7,417 bases of DNA from Caldifarciminota bacterium. GTDB lineage: Bacteria; WOR-3; Hydrothermia; UBA1063; CAJXJZ01. Position 1 is the first letter of the stretch, and every line of letters begins with the position of its first letter. Shown here one piece after another: positions 1 through 7,201 of the stretch. A program made the translations under genes and the position numbers. The stretch is taken from NCBI GenBank assembly GCA_027073945.1, contig JALTEL010000356.1:1-7417 (forward strand), read 5' to 3'. The notes under the pieces are model-generated. The model saw only the letters and a list, made by a program, of their open reading frames with translations. It had not been told where the DNA came from and made no database searches.

Positions 1-1028
1 AAACAGGGAAGCGTGTTTTTATTCTCGGTGGAATTCTTGTTCTTATGCTTGCAGGCTCCGTCAACCTGCAAAACGCCTCTGTCGTTTTTTCCATATCTGG
101 GATTGCAGTCTTTATCTTTGTTCTCGCCTATTACCATTTCCATCGTCCGGCTTTCAGGAGTGTAACAGACAAAACTATTTTGAAAAAAACCGAAAGGCAA
201 TTGCTGGTTTTTTCACTCCCCCTTCTGGGCATGGGTTTTATGGATGCCATGTTCATGGGAGTTCCCCCCGTAATGCTTGGAATTCTCAGCACTGCGGGCG
301 ATATTGCTTCTTTCGGTGCCGCACGAACCATTGCCGGCCTTGTCGGTGTGGGCATGACCGCCCTCAATTTTATTTACCTACCAATCATGTCTGGCTTCTT
401 TGCCAGAGATATGAAGGAGGAGATGAAGAAAGTTTATGTCCTTGTTTCCAAGTGGGCCTTTTTCTCAATGAGCCTGGCAATAATAGGCTTTATTCTTTTG
501 TCTGATGTAATGACCCCCATTCTTTTTGGAAGCGCTTATGAGGGAACGGGGCCAATTATGGCAGTACTGGCCCTCGGTTTCTTTTCCATCTATCTCTTCG
601 GACCGGTAAGGGCCACTCTAATAGTGGTCGGCAGGCCTTATTTCCTTGTGGTCTCGGCGGGCACAGGCTTAGTAGTATCAATTATTCTCTCTGTCGTTCT
701 TATACAGCAATACGCCGCTCTAGGTGCTTCCGTGTCTCTGGCAGCGGGCCTTTTTACGATGTATGCCCTTAATGCAGTCAAACTTCAGAGAATAGAGGGG
801 CTGAATCCCTTCTCAAGTAAGTATACAAAAACATTTGTCGGGGGGCTTCTGTTCATGGCTCTCGCAGCATTTTTGAAGTTTGGCATAGCCCTCTCATCTC
901 TTATGTACCTTATATTGTTCTTTGTTCTTTCCGGGGCGTATCTTGGCTTCCTGTTCTTTGCAGGGGTGGTTGAGAGTGAAGATAAGGAGATAGTAAGGAT
1001 TGTGCTGGGGAAATTGGGTTTAGTATGA
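1..1028 (+). CDS. Wzx/MATE-like oligosaccharide flippase, C-terminal part (5' end outside window)
   Basis: This is an integral membrane protein expected to flip a lipid-linked oligosaccharide from the cytoplasmic to the outer face of the membrane. The reading frame is open from base 3 to a TGA at 1026-1028 (341 codons). The residues before the ATG at 45 (TGKRVFILGGILVL) are hydrophobic and continue the protein, so that ATG is internal and the true start lies upstream. About nine or ten hydrophobic helices are visible, with short charged loops between them. A basic loop near fragment residues 50-65 (KTILKKTERQ) precedes the helix FSLPLLGMGF. That arrangement, and the late loop LQRIEGLNPFSSKYTK, is what I recall of archaeal and bacterial flippases of the polysaccharide-synthesis family. 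Full members are about 420-500 aa, so roughly two thirds is present. It is the only plus-strand gene and converges on the glycan operon. Family membership is fairly sure; the substrate is unknown. Confidence 0.88.
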   Translation, partial: TGKRVFILGGILVLMLAGSVNLQNASVVFSISGIAVFIFVLAYYHFHRPAFRSVTDKTILKKTERQLLVFSLPLLGMGFMDAMFMGVPPVMLGILSTAGDIASFGAARTIAGLVGVGMTALNFIYLPIMSGFFARDMKEEMKKVYVLVSKWAFFSMSLAIIGFILLSDVMTPILFGSAYEGTGPIMAVLALGFFSIYLFGPVRATLIVVGRPYFLVVSAGTGLVVSIILSVVLIQQYAALGASVSLAAGLFTMYALNAVKLQRIEGLNPFSSKYTKTFVGGLLFMALAAFLKFGIALSSLMYLILFFVLSGAYLGFLFFAGVVESEDKEIVRIVLGKLGLV

Positions 1029-1035
1029 ATTGTGA
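1029..1035. other. Seven-base convergent gene junction without a visible terminator
   Basis: The flippase stop TGA (1026-1028) and the stop TAA of the minus-strand gene (1036-1038 on the plus strand) are separated by only seven bases. I see no T-run on either strand and no hairpin at this junction. Termination of each transcript must therefore occur inside the opposing gene, or the two transcripts overlap at their 3' ends. Confidence 0.8.
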
Positions 1036-2694
1036 TTAGGCAGTCCAAATGACGAAACTATCTGACTCATAATATTTATATGATGTGTGAGGGACGCTTC
1101 GGAAAAAGGTTGAGTCTCGTGGCTCTTCAATCCATCTATTCAGATATTTGAGTCCAATCGCCTTATTTGTCAGTATAAACTGAGAATTGTATGATTCCAT
1201 TAGTCTCGTGGAATACATGGAGTCTTTTGGCCTCTGCATAAGGCTGTCAATTTCCCGTATGTGATAGGACTCAAGGCCTTGGGAATAAAAAGGACCTTCA
1301 TTTTCTATAAATCCATGGATGTCGCTCAACGATATGGTTTCAGTATCGCTTCTAACTTCAGCTGGAGATACATAACCATAGATGAGGAGATTGGAAACCT
1401 CAACACCATGCTGGACAGGAACATTTGGCATATTGATGTATGACTGGAAGTCTCTGGCATCTCCCCAGAAGTTTGCAATAAAGGTTCCGTTTCCGTAATT
1501 CATTCTGCTTGAGTAGGTAATGCAACTGAATCTGCTGTAGGTATTTTCATCCTCGAAAAGGTTCCCAGCTAGAGGGCCGGAGGCCCAGTGAGTTGCCAGA
1601 AATCCCATGAATGCAATGGAGAGGAGCATGGTGGAAACAAGTATTGTGACAAATATTTTTCTGTTGGTTTTTTCTTTAAGATAGTAAATGCCATAAAGGC
1701 CAAATATAATCAGAAAAAGGGAAATGAAGGGTCTCGTATATACTCTGAACTGAAGTAATGGAAGTGTGAAAGTTATGGTTAAAAGCACAAAGAGTTCCGT
1801 TTTATTGATGCTTGGTTTTTTCAGAATCCAGAGGAGGCCTAGGGGGGCAAATAGAAGAATCAGGTTTGCACTGCCGGTTAAAGAAATTATAGCGTTAATA
1901 GGGGCTTTTATGTATGTGGAACCATGTATGACAATTCCCTGTTCGTAGCTTTCTGCCACTCCAATGTCAGATACTGTTGATGCAAAAAATATTATTAGTA
2001 AGAGAGTTGACCAGATTATTATGGATTGTTTCCTAACTTTTTTAGGGACAATATTTTTTGTCTTTATTAGGAGCCTTGATACGAAATATGCGAGGATTAA
2101 TGGTATAGCAAAATATGCCAATTTATGCGATAGGAAAATAAGAAGGGCAGACATGCCAGAGAGAAGAAGGAAAGAGTTTCGATGCTCTTTCTGTGATGTT
2201 TGCATTAAAAAATAAAGGAAAAAGGGAATGGCATAGATTGCGAGAATCCTGCTGGTAAGGGACCATGAGCTTCTCCATACTACAATGGGGGCCAGCGCGT
2301 AAAAGAATATGCCACATGCAACAAATATTGGAGTGTTAAAAATTTTTTTTAGCAGAATGAATACCCCCAATAATCCCATGATTGACAATGAAAATGTAAG
2401 GAAAAAGAGAGAAGTATCTAATGAGACTCCTGCCATTTGGGAAATCGCAGATAAAAATAATGGATAGGCGGTATCTGAAGAAAATGGATATATACCAAAA
2501 TATGACATGGGCGTAACTATCCACTTTATCTGTCCGAATTCACTTATTGAATTTGCAAGAAATGTGTAAAAGTGTGCGTCATTGGCGTGATCCAACATAA
2601 ATGGGGTGGGGGGATATCTTATACATATAGCCACTATGATAACAAAGAATAGGAAAATATACTCGGTTCTCTTTCGGCCCCAGTTAAGTTTCGT
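1036..2694 (-). CDS. GT-C-like multi-spanning membrane glycosyltransferase with C-terminal outer domain; probable ACG start
   Basis: This is probably a polytopic transferase using a lipid-linked sugar donor on the outer face of the membrane. Counting from ACG 2694 (552 aa), a basic leader (KLNWGRKRTEY) precedes a first helix (IFLFFVIIVAICI, about 13-25). An acidic first outer loop follows, LDHANDAHFY, with D35, D39 and H41, the place where GT-C enzymes (STT3/AglB, PMT, ArnT types) carry catalytic or metal-binding Asp. About ten more helices run to about residue 368, with conserved-looking SSDTAYPLF and RVYTRPF motifs. A soluble tail of about 180 aa follows. I see no WWDYG motif, so it is not a typical AglB. 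Start choice: the first standard start in frame is GTG 2634, but it lacks a ribosome binding site and cuts into the first helix. ACG 2694 sits three bases after GGTGAT, the same spacing as the ATG at 6057. It is the last gene of the operon. Class is moderately sure; acceptor and donor are unknown. Confidence 0.75.
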   Translation of the reverse strand, partial: TKLNWGRKRTEYIFLFFVIIVAICIRYPPTPFMLDHANDAHFYTFLANSISEFGQIKWIVTPMSYFGIYPFSSDTAYPLFLSAISQMAGVSLDTSLFFLTFSLSIMGLLGVFILLKKIFNTPIFVACGIFFYALAPIVVWRSSWSLTSRILAIYAIPFFLYFLMQTSQKEHRNSFLLLSGMSALLIFLSHKLAYFAIPLILAYFVSRLLIKTKNIVPKKVRKQSIIIWSTLLLIIFFASTVSDIGVAESYEQGIVIHGSTYIKAPINAIISLTGSANLILLFAPLGLLWILKKPSINKTELFVLLTITFTLPLLQFRVYTRPFISLFLIIFGLYGIYYLKEKTNRKIFVTILVSTMLLSIAFMGFLATHWASGPLAGNLFEDENTYSRFSCITYSSRMNYGNGTFIANFWGDARDFQSYINMPNVPVQHGVEVSNLLIYGYVSPAEVRSDTETISLSDIHGFIENEGPFYSQGLESYHIREIDSLMQRPKDSMYSTRLMESYNSQFILTNKAIGLKYLNRWIEEPRDSTFFRSVPHTSYKYYESDSFVIWTA

Positions 2695-2697
2695 TTA

Positions 2698-2703
2698 ATC
2701 ACC
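2698..2703 (-). promoter_or_regulatory. Ribosome binding site GGTGAT of the GT-C-like gene
   Basis: On the minus strand the glycosyltransferase stop TAG is followed by AA, GGTGAT, TAA and then ACG. The in-frame TAA directly before the ACG blocks any longer reading frame. The motif-to-start distance (three bases) equals that in GGTGAG-TAT-ATG at 6066-6055. This site is the main reason for placing the start at 2694 and not at GTG 2634. Confidence 0.6.
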
Positions 2704-2705
2704 TT

Positions 2706-3926
2706 CTATAATTTTTTGTATGTGTTAATAATTTCCCCTATCACATTTGCCCAACTGTATTTCTCTGCAAACTTCCTGATGTATTCACCATCCCATTCAG
2801 TGTCCAGTCCATTCTCTATGCCCTCAGCCAGTTCCTCTGAATCTCCTGCCGTCACGAGAAGCCCAACTCTTTCATCGCTTATAATCTCTTCGCTCCCGCC
2901 GTTGATGGTGGCTACCACAGGCTTTCCACAGGCCATGGCCTCAATCTGGACAACTCCGAAGCTTTCCCTCATGCTCGGCAGAACAAAAACATCACAGGCG
3001 TTCATCCAGAGAGGAATTTCATCGTAAGGCCTTCCGCCAACCATTTTAATCTCTCCTTCCAGCCCGAGACTGTGTATCTGTTTTTTGAGTTCTTCCTCCA
3101 GAGGGCCGCTTCCAACTATTATGCACAGGATGTCGTTTCTATCACTTTTTACCCTGTTTATTGCTTCAATGAGGTATTTGTGCCCTTTGACCGGCAGAAG
3201 GTTTCCCACCGTCAGTATGACCTTTTTATCATCGGGGATGTTCAGGGCTTTTCTGGCAGACTTTTTATCCAAGGGTCTGAAAATCTCAGAGTCATATCCG
3301 TTGGGGATAACATGCACTTTCTCTCTTGGAACTCCAAGTTTCGAAACCATTATTTCCATGTTTTTCTTTCCAACGGTAATAATCGCATCCGCTCCATTCA
3401 GTGTGTGCTCTATTCTCCTTCTCCATGAACTGCTTTTGAACGGGAGGACATAAACATCTGAGCCGTGCCCAGTCACAACCACCGGTCCTCTGTAATAATT
3501 TTTCAGGGACGCAGCGATGTACCCAGATGGCCATAGGAAGTGGGCGTGCATTATGGAGAAATCAATGTGCTTGGAATCAATCAACTTCTTTATTTTTTTT
3601 ACGGTCCGCCTTTGGAACAAGGCCCTGAAGATTGATTTCGGTGGAATTGCATATCTTACATAGTGAACTGATATGTTGCCCATTACATAATCCTCAGCAT
3701 AGTGTTCGGAGTATATGTCCTGATGCCAGCGGTTTTTCATCCCCAGCCTTTCCAGTATTATCTTTTTTCTAAAGACTTTAGGGATGTACGGAGTAATGGA
3801 TATTACATGGACATTCCTAAAATGTTTCGAAAGTTCCAGAACCTGTGAATATACGAATGGAGATGAGAAAGATGTCCCTTTAGATGGAAACCAACCGGTT
3901 ATAATCAGCAGATTCCATTCCTTCAT
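2706..3926 (-). CDS. Family 4 (GT-B) glycosyltransferase
   Basis: This is a retaining glycosyltransferase, expected to act in the cytoplasm or at the inner membrane face, adding a nucleotide-activated sugar to a growing glycan. Length is 406 aa, normal for GT4. The N-terminal Rossmann half starts NLLIITGWFPSKGTSF, which carries the acceptor-side glycine-rich loop, and includes MHAHFLWPSG (126-135) and TGHGSDVY (152-159). The linker IPNGYD (207-212) leads to the donor-binding half, with VGNLLPVKGHK (240-250, K247 for diphosphate) and VGSGP (271-275). The EX7E signature is ESFGVVQIE (E321, E329), followed by MACGKPVVA. An in-frame ATG also exists at 3959, but ATG 3926 is preferred: it lies four bases after GAGGT, follows the stop of the upstream gene by one base, and begins directly at the first beta strand. 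Operonic and probably translationally coupled. Sugar specificity cannot be read from the sequence. Confidence 0.93.
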   Translation of the reverse strand: MKEWNLLIITGWFPSKGTSFSSPFVYSQVLELSKHFRNVHVISITPYIPKVFRKKIILERLGMKNRWHQDIYSEHYAEDYVMGNISVHYVRYAIPPKSIFRALFQRRTVKKIKKLIDSKHIDFSIMHAHFLWPSGYIAASLKNYYRGPVVVTGHGSDVYVLPFKSSSWRRRIEHTLNGADAIITVGKKNMEIMVSKLGVPREKVHVIPNGYDSEIFRPLDKKSARKALNIPDDKKVILTVGNLLPVKGHKYLIEAINRVKSDRNDILCIIVGSGPLEEELKKQIHSLGLEGEIKMVGGRPYDEIPLWMNACDVFVLPSMRESFGVVQIEAMACGKPVVATINGGSEEIISDERVGLLVTAGDSEELAEGIENGLDTEWDGEYIRKFAEKYSWANVIGEIINTYKKL

Positions 3927-3927
3927 A

Positions 3928-6057
3928 TCAACCTCTCCGAACTTCTCTATCCACGACAAATGCTATTCTGTGGGCATTTTCAATTTCCTGCAGGGACATC
4001 GGACTTTTACCGTTTTTTATGGCCTTTACAAAGCTGATTATCTCTTCGTAATGTCCCTTGTCCTGTTTTTTCTTTTTAATGGTCCTTTCAGAGCGATCGT
4101 ATATCGTCATCCTGGTGAAGTCTTCGATGTTTATACTGAGCCCGTCTCTCTCTATGTATATGTGCTCTTTCGGGTATTTTTTACTCCCTATCGAACTGTA
4201 AGTCAGAACACCCATTGACCCATTACTGTACTTGATTGTAACGATAATGTTATCAATTGATTTTATTTTTTGGTTCATGGAGTCTATGCTTTCAACGGAC
4301 ACCCTGGTTGGCTCACCACCGGTGAGATAATTTATGGTGTCAAAGAAGTGTACTCCCTCTCCTATTATCCTGCTGCCCCCCTGTTCCGGGCTGTATACCC
4401 AGTGATTTTCAGGGAGTTTCCCGGCATTCACCCTATATTGCACAATTATTGGCCCTGCTTTCTTCTGAATCTCTTTTTTAGCTCTCTGAATAAAAGGGGA
4501 AAAGCGTCTGTTTACTCCAACCATTAGCACCCTTCCAGAATCCTTTGCAACTTTTAGAAGTTCATCGAGCTCCTCTTGATTTATTGCGGCGGGTTTTTCC
4601 ACAAATACATGTTTCCCGTTTCGCAGTGCTTCTGTGGCTATTTTTTTGTGTGTGTCGTGTCTTGTGGAAATGACTACTGCATTTATGTTTTTGTCCTTGC
4701 ATATTTTCCTGTAATCTGTAGTTGAATATTTGGCACCGTACTTTTTTGCAATGTAATTGGCGTTTGCACCGGTATTTGTCGCAACAGCATATATCTCGGC
4801 TTCATTTAATCTCTTCAAATTGGGCAGATGAAACTTTTTTGCAAAGTTACCGGCCCCCACTATGCCGAATCTTATGTCTCCATCTCGCATTCCTGTTTTG
4901 TACTCCATCTCAACATATCTCTCTATCTTTTTTTCAATTCCGTATTCAATGAGAACGCCTATACCTTCTCCGTTTTTTATAACCTCATAGGCCTTTTCTG
5001 CGTTATTGTCTATCTTAAATATATGTGTTGTGAGTGGTTTAACATCTATTTTGCCAGATGAAATAAGTGATAAGAACGATTCCATATTTCTCCGTTCAGT
5101 CCATCTGACATAAGCAATCGGGTAGTCAATCCCACGCTCTTCATAGTCCGGGTCGTATCTGCCGGGACCGTAGGAGGTAGAGATGAGAAAGTCTCCCTCT
5201 TTTTCGTAGAACGGCCCTCGAGGTATATCCATCCCAACTGCCCCTACAACCACAATCTTTCCCTTTTTTCTTATCATCTTCAGAGCGTCTTCTACTGGTC
5301 TGTTGCTTTTTGTAGAGGCCGTTATTATTACGGCATCCACTCCTGCGCCCTTTGTAAAGTCCTCCAGCACGGAAAATATGTCTACAGTGGTGGAATGGTA
5401 AGCACTGATCCCTAGTTTTTCGGCAAAATGAACCTTATCTGGACTTATGTCAAACCCTATGACCTCTATTCCTGCCGCTACGAGAATCTGAGATGTTAGG
5501 AGCCCTACGAGTCCTAGTCCAATGACTGCAACCTTTTCTCCCACCTGCACCGCTGCCCTTCTAACACCTTGCATTGCTATTGCGCCCACGGTGGTATAGG
5601 CTGCTTCTTTCAGATTGACACCTTCCGGGACCCTGACACAGAGGTTTTCAGGGACTCTTACTATGTCAGCATGGGAAGCATAGCCGCCGCCACCACAGGC
5701 AACGCGGTTTCCTACGGATATGGATTTGATATTTTTCCCGATTTCAATAACAATTCCCGCAGAGGAATATCCCAGTATATTCGGCTCGTTGAGTTTTTCA
5801 GTTACTATCTTATATGCAGCGATTATTCCTTGGCTCTTCATTATTTCCTTCACCTTGTTGACCATTTCGGGCCGTCCTTTCTTCATCTCGCGTTGTAGGG
5901 CAAAAAGATCCTTTGAACGCATTTCTATGGAGTGCCGTTCTGTGCCGGCGCTTATGAGTGAGTACACATTCGCCACCAGAACCTCATTGTCCCCACACAA
6001 AGGAGCTGGAACTTCTTCCACTCTTATTGATTTTCTAACATTAACTATTTGCTTCAT
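3928..6057 (-). CDS. Two-domain oxidoreductase: zincless MDR dehydrogenase fused to Gfo/Idh/MocA oxidoreductase
   Basis: This cytoplasmic fusion carries two nicotinamide-type redox domains and is probably a sugar or nucleotide-sugar modifying enzyme. Residues 1-375 form a medium-chain dehydrogenase: a GroES-like part, then a Rossmann fold with GLGLVG (180-185) and acidic D203 ending the second strand, which suggests NAD(H). The usual catalytic-zinc motifs are absent: SAGTERH (36-42) stands where GxCGTDxH is expected, and GYSSAG (96-101) replaces GHExxG. Residues 394-709 form a Gfo/Idh/MocA domain with GAGNFA (401-406), the EKP motif (487-489) with K488, and GEGVHFFD (566-573) with H570 and D573. 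This matches the architecture I know as 'bi-domain-containing oxidoreductase' in glycan clusters; each half has its normal length, so the fusion is not an artefact. ATG 6057 overlaps the upstream stop (ATGA) and follows GGTGAG by three bases. Architecture is sure; the substrate is unknown. Confidence 0.95.
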   Translation of the reverse strand: MKQIVNVRKSIRVEEVPAPLCGDNEVLVANVYSLISAGTERHSIEMRSKDLFALQREMKKGRPEMVNKVKEIMKSQGIIAAYKIVTEKLNEPNILGYSSAGIVIEIGKNIKSISVGNRVACGGGGYASHADIVRVPENLCVRVPEGVNLKEAAYTTVGAIAMQGVRRAAVQVGEKVAVIGLGLVGLLTSQILVAAGIEVIGFDISPDKVHFAEKLGISAYHSTTVDIFSVLEDFTKGAGVDAVIITASTKSNRPVEDALKMIRKKGKIVVVGAVGMDIPRGPFYEKEGDFLISTSYGPGRYDPDYEERGIDYPIAYVRWTERRNMESFLSLISSGKIDVKPLTTHIFKIDNNAEKAYEVIKNGEGIGVLIEYGIEKKIERYVEMEYKTGMRDGDIRFGIVGAGNFAKKFHLPNLKRLNEAEIYAVATNTGANANYIAKKYGAKYSTTDYRKICKDKNINAVVISTRHDTHKKIATEALRNGKHVFVEKPAAINQEELDELLKVAKDSGRVLMVGVNRRFSPFIQRAKKEIQKKAGPIIVQYRVNAGKLPENHWVYSPEQGGSRIIGEGVHFFDTINYLTGGEPTRVSVESIDSMNQKIKSIDNIIVTIKYSNGSMGVLTYSSIGSKKYPKEHIYIERDGLSINIEDFTRMTIYDRSERTIKKKKQDKGHYEEIISFVKAIKNGKSPMSLQEIENAHRIAFVVDREVRRG
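3931..3938 (-). promoter_or_regulatory. Ribosome binding site GGAGAGGT of the GT4 gene
   Basis: GGAGAGGT forms the last codons of the upstream oxidoreductase gene, and its stop TGA plus one T form the four-base spacer before ATG 3926. It decides the GT4 start in favour of 3926 over the earlier in-frame ATG at 3959. Confidence 0.65.
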
Positions 6058-7199
6058 ATACTCACCTTTCGATCGTATAAAAGGCTAGATAGGGCGAACA
6101 TCATCCACGCCTGCCCCCATCTTATGTATGGGATATGGTTGATAAGGAAAGGCCACCTTTGGTAGTAAAAATATCCATCATGGCTCTGCATATTATCTAT
6201 GGTCCAATCTGCAATTTTTCTGGCGAATTCTTCATCTTTCAATTTAGAAAAAGTTATCACTCCCTGTGCCTGATTGTGTATGTCCACAGGATACTTCTTC
6301 GGAAACCGATAGATGCTCATGCCATTGGGGTAAAAGAGTTTTTCTTTATAAAATGTTCTACCTGCGTCTATAACATCTTTGATTTCGTATTTTATATTTT
6401 TTGATATGCTGTTAAGCGAGTCAATAACAAAACCTTGGTGAAAATCAAATTGGAGTATTTCTTTATCGCTTTCGCTATATCCATATGCCCATGCCCCTCC
6501 TTCACTTTGGTTCTCTATAACATATTTTATTGCTTTTAGTATCGTTTTTCTTAATTGTTCATCTCCCGTTTCTTTGTAAATATGTGAAAGCAATTCGGCT
6601 CCCATCAAGCTTGCATTAAATATTCTTGTTCGGTCGTATGGTGTGTATGAAAAACAGAGATGTTCCTCTGTTTCGTATCTGTTAACTTCATTTAGTATGA
6701 ACCTTCCTATGGACTTGACCTTTATTATGGAATCTTTACTGTCCGTGAGTTTATAGTGGAGGTAGAGTGATTTACCTATGGTTGATGAAACAACAATTGA
6801 CGGGTAGAATGCTGGAAGGTAAAAACTCCTGCTCGCCCACGGAAAGTTGTAACCCCATGCATACTCTTTAAAGGAGGGAGACCTGAGTCTTTCAAGCATT
6901 AAAATAAGTTTCTCCGCTTTCTGCCGGTTCTCTTCCTCCCCGGTCGCTTCGTATATTTTCATATAAGATGCAGAGATAAGCCCAAGTCCTTTCGGGTTAT
7001 ACTCCTTTTTAACACCAAGAAGAGGACGCAGATTAATGGGAAAAAACTTCCCTGATTGTTGGATGTAAAATCGTGCGGTATTGCTTTTGAATTTGTTTAT
7101 TGCAGGTGATGAAAGCAGGTCATAGGGGTCATAACCTTTGTAGTCCTCCGTCTCTATCCATTTTATGAGAGCTGTTAAAGACTCTTCTATTTTTTTCAT
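6054..7199 (-). CDS. Uncharacterised (alpha/alpha)-barrel-like protein, possible sugar epimerase/lyase/hydrolase
   Basis: I do not recognise a characterised enzyme here. The 381-aa protein is soluble, with no signal peptide or membrane helix, and is made of successive helical hairpins separated by aromatic, Gly-rich turns. That pattern suggests an (alpha/alpha)6 toroid as in GlcNAc 2-epimerase, glucuronyl C5-epimerase or unsaturated-glucuronyl hydrolase folds. Likely pocket motifs (numbered from ATG 7199) are AWGYNFPW (114-121), EGGAWAYGY (233-241), DFHQG (252-256), VDIHNQAQG (305-313) and YIRWGQAW (358-365), with H254, D306 and H308 as catalytic candidates. Similar proteins near wecB and two-domain oxidoreductase genes are, from memory, sometimes labelled delta-aminolevulinic acid dehydratase; I see no support for that name. 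ATG 7205 overlaps the wecB stop but sits one base after AGGAG; ATG 7199 has a seven-base spacer and is preferred. The stop overlaps the next gene's ATG. Coding is sure, fold likely, activity unknown. Confidence 0.85.
   Translation of the reverse strand: MKKIEESLTALIKWIETEDYKGYDPYDLLSSPAINKFKSNTARFYIQQSGKFFPINLRPLLGVKKEYNPKGLGLISASYMKIYEATGEEENRQKAEKLILMLERLRSPSFKEYAWGYNFPWASRSFYLPAFYPSIVVSSTIGKSLYLHYKLTDSKDSIIKVKSIGRFILNEVNRYETEEHLCFSYTPYDRTRIFNASLMGAELLSHIYKETGDEQLRKTILKAIKYVIENQSEGGAWAYGYSESDKEILQFDFHQGFVIDSLNSISKNIKYEIKDVIDAGRTFYKEKLFYPNGMSIYRFPKKYPVDIHNQAQGVITFSKLKDEEFARKIADWTIDNMQSHDGYFYYQRWPFLINHIPYIRWGQAWMMFALSSLLYDRKVSI
6061..6066 (-). promoter_or_regulatory. Ribosome binding site GGTGAG of the two-domain oxidoreductase
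   Basis: The minus strand reads GAAAGGTGAG-TAT-ATG, with the site inside the end of the upstream coding region. It fixes ATG 6057 as the start and serves as an internal reference for the same spacing seen before the ACG at 2694. Confidence 0.7.
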
Positions 7200-7201
7200 T
7201 C

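Noticed and set aside
45..47. ATG as the start of the flippase gene
   Set aside because: The frame is open upstream to base 3, the upstream residues are hydrophobic and continue a helix, and a start here would leave a protein much shorter than the family.
51..67. CAGG...CCTG short inverted repeat near the window start
   Set aside because: Four-base arms inside the flippase coding sequence; expected by chance.
1574..1586. Perfect GGGCC-GGA-GGCCC inverted repeat, possible hairpin or terminator
   Set aside because: It lies inside the GT-C-like coding region (Gly-Pro-Leu-Ala part), has only five base pairs and no T-run after it on either strand; probably chance.
3085..3453. 122-codon plus-strand open frame opposite the GT4 donor domain
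   Set aside because: It is complementary to conserved GT4 codons and overlaps a second shadow frame; no independent coding evidence.
3784..4218. 144-codon plus-strand open frame opposite the two-domain oxidoreductase and GT4 genes
   Set aside because: It lies antisense to two confidently identified genes, has no recognisable motifs or ribosome binding site, and reads as low-quality Phe/Tyr/Val-rich shadow sequence.
5720..6088. 122-codon plus-strand open frame over the start of the two-domain oxidoreductase gene
   Set aside because: It is antisense to the conserved MDR N-terminus and has no protein-family signal; a shadow frame.
6054..7199. Delta-aminolevulinic acid dehydratase identity for the barrel protein
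   Set aside because: No TIM-barrel pattern, paired catalytic lysines or metal-binding Cys cluster of that enzyme is visible; the helical-hairpin pattern does not fit.
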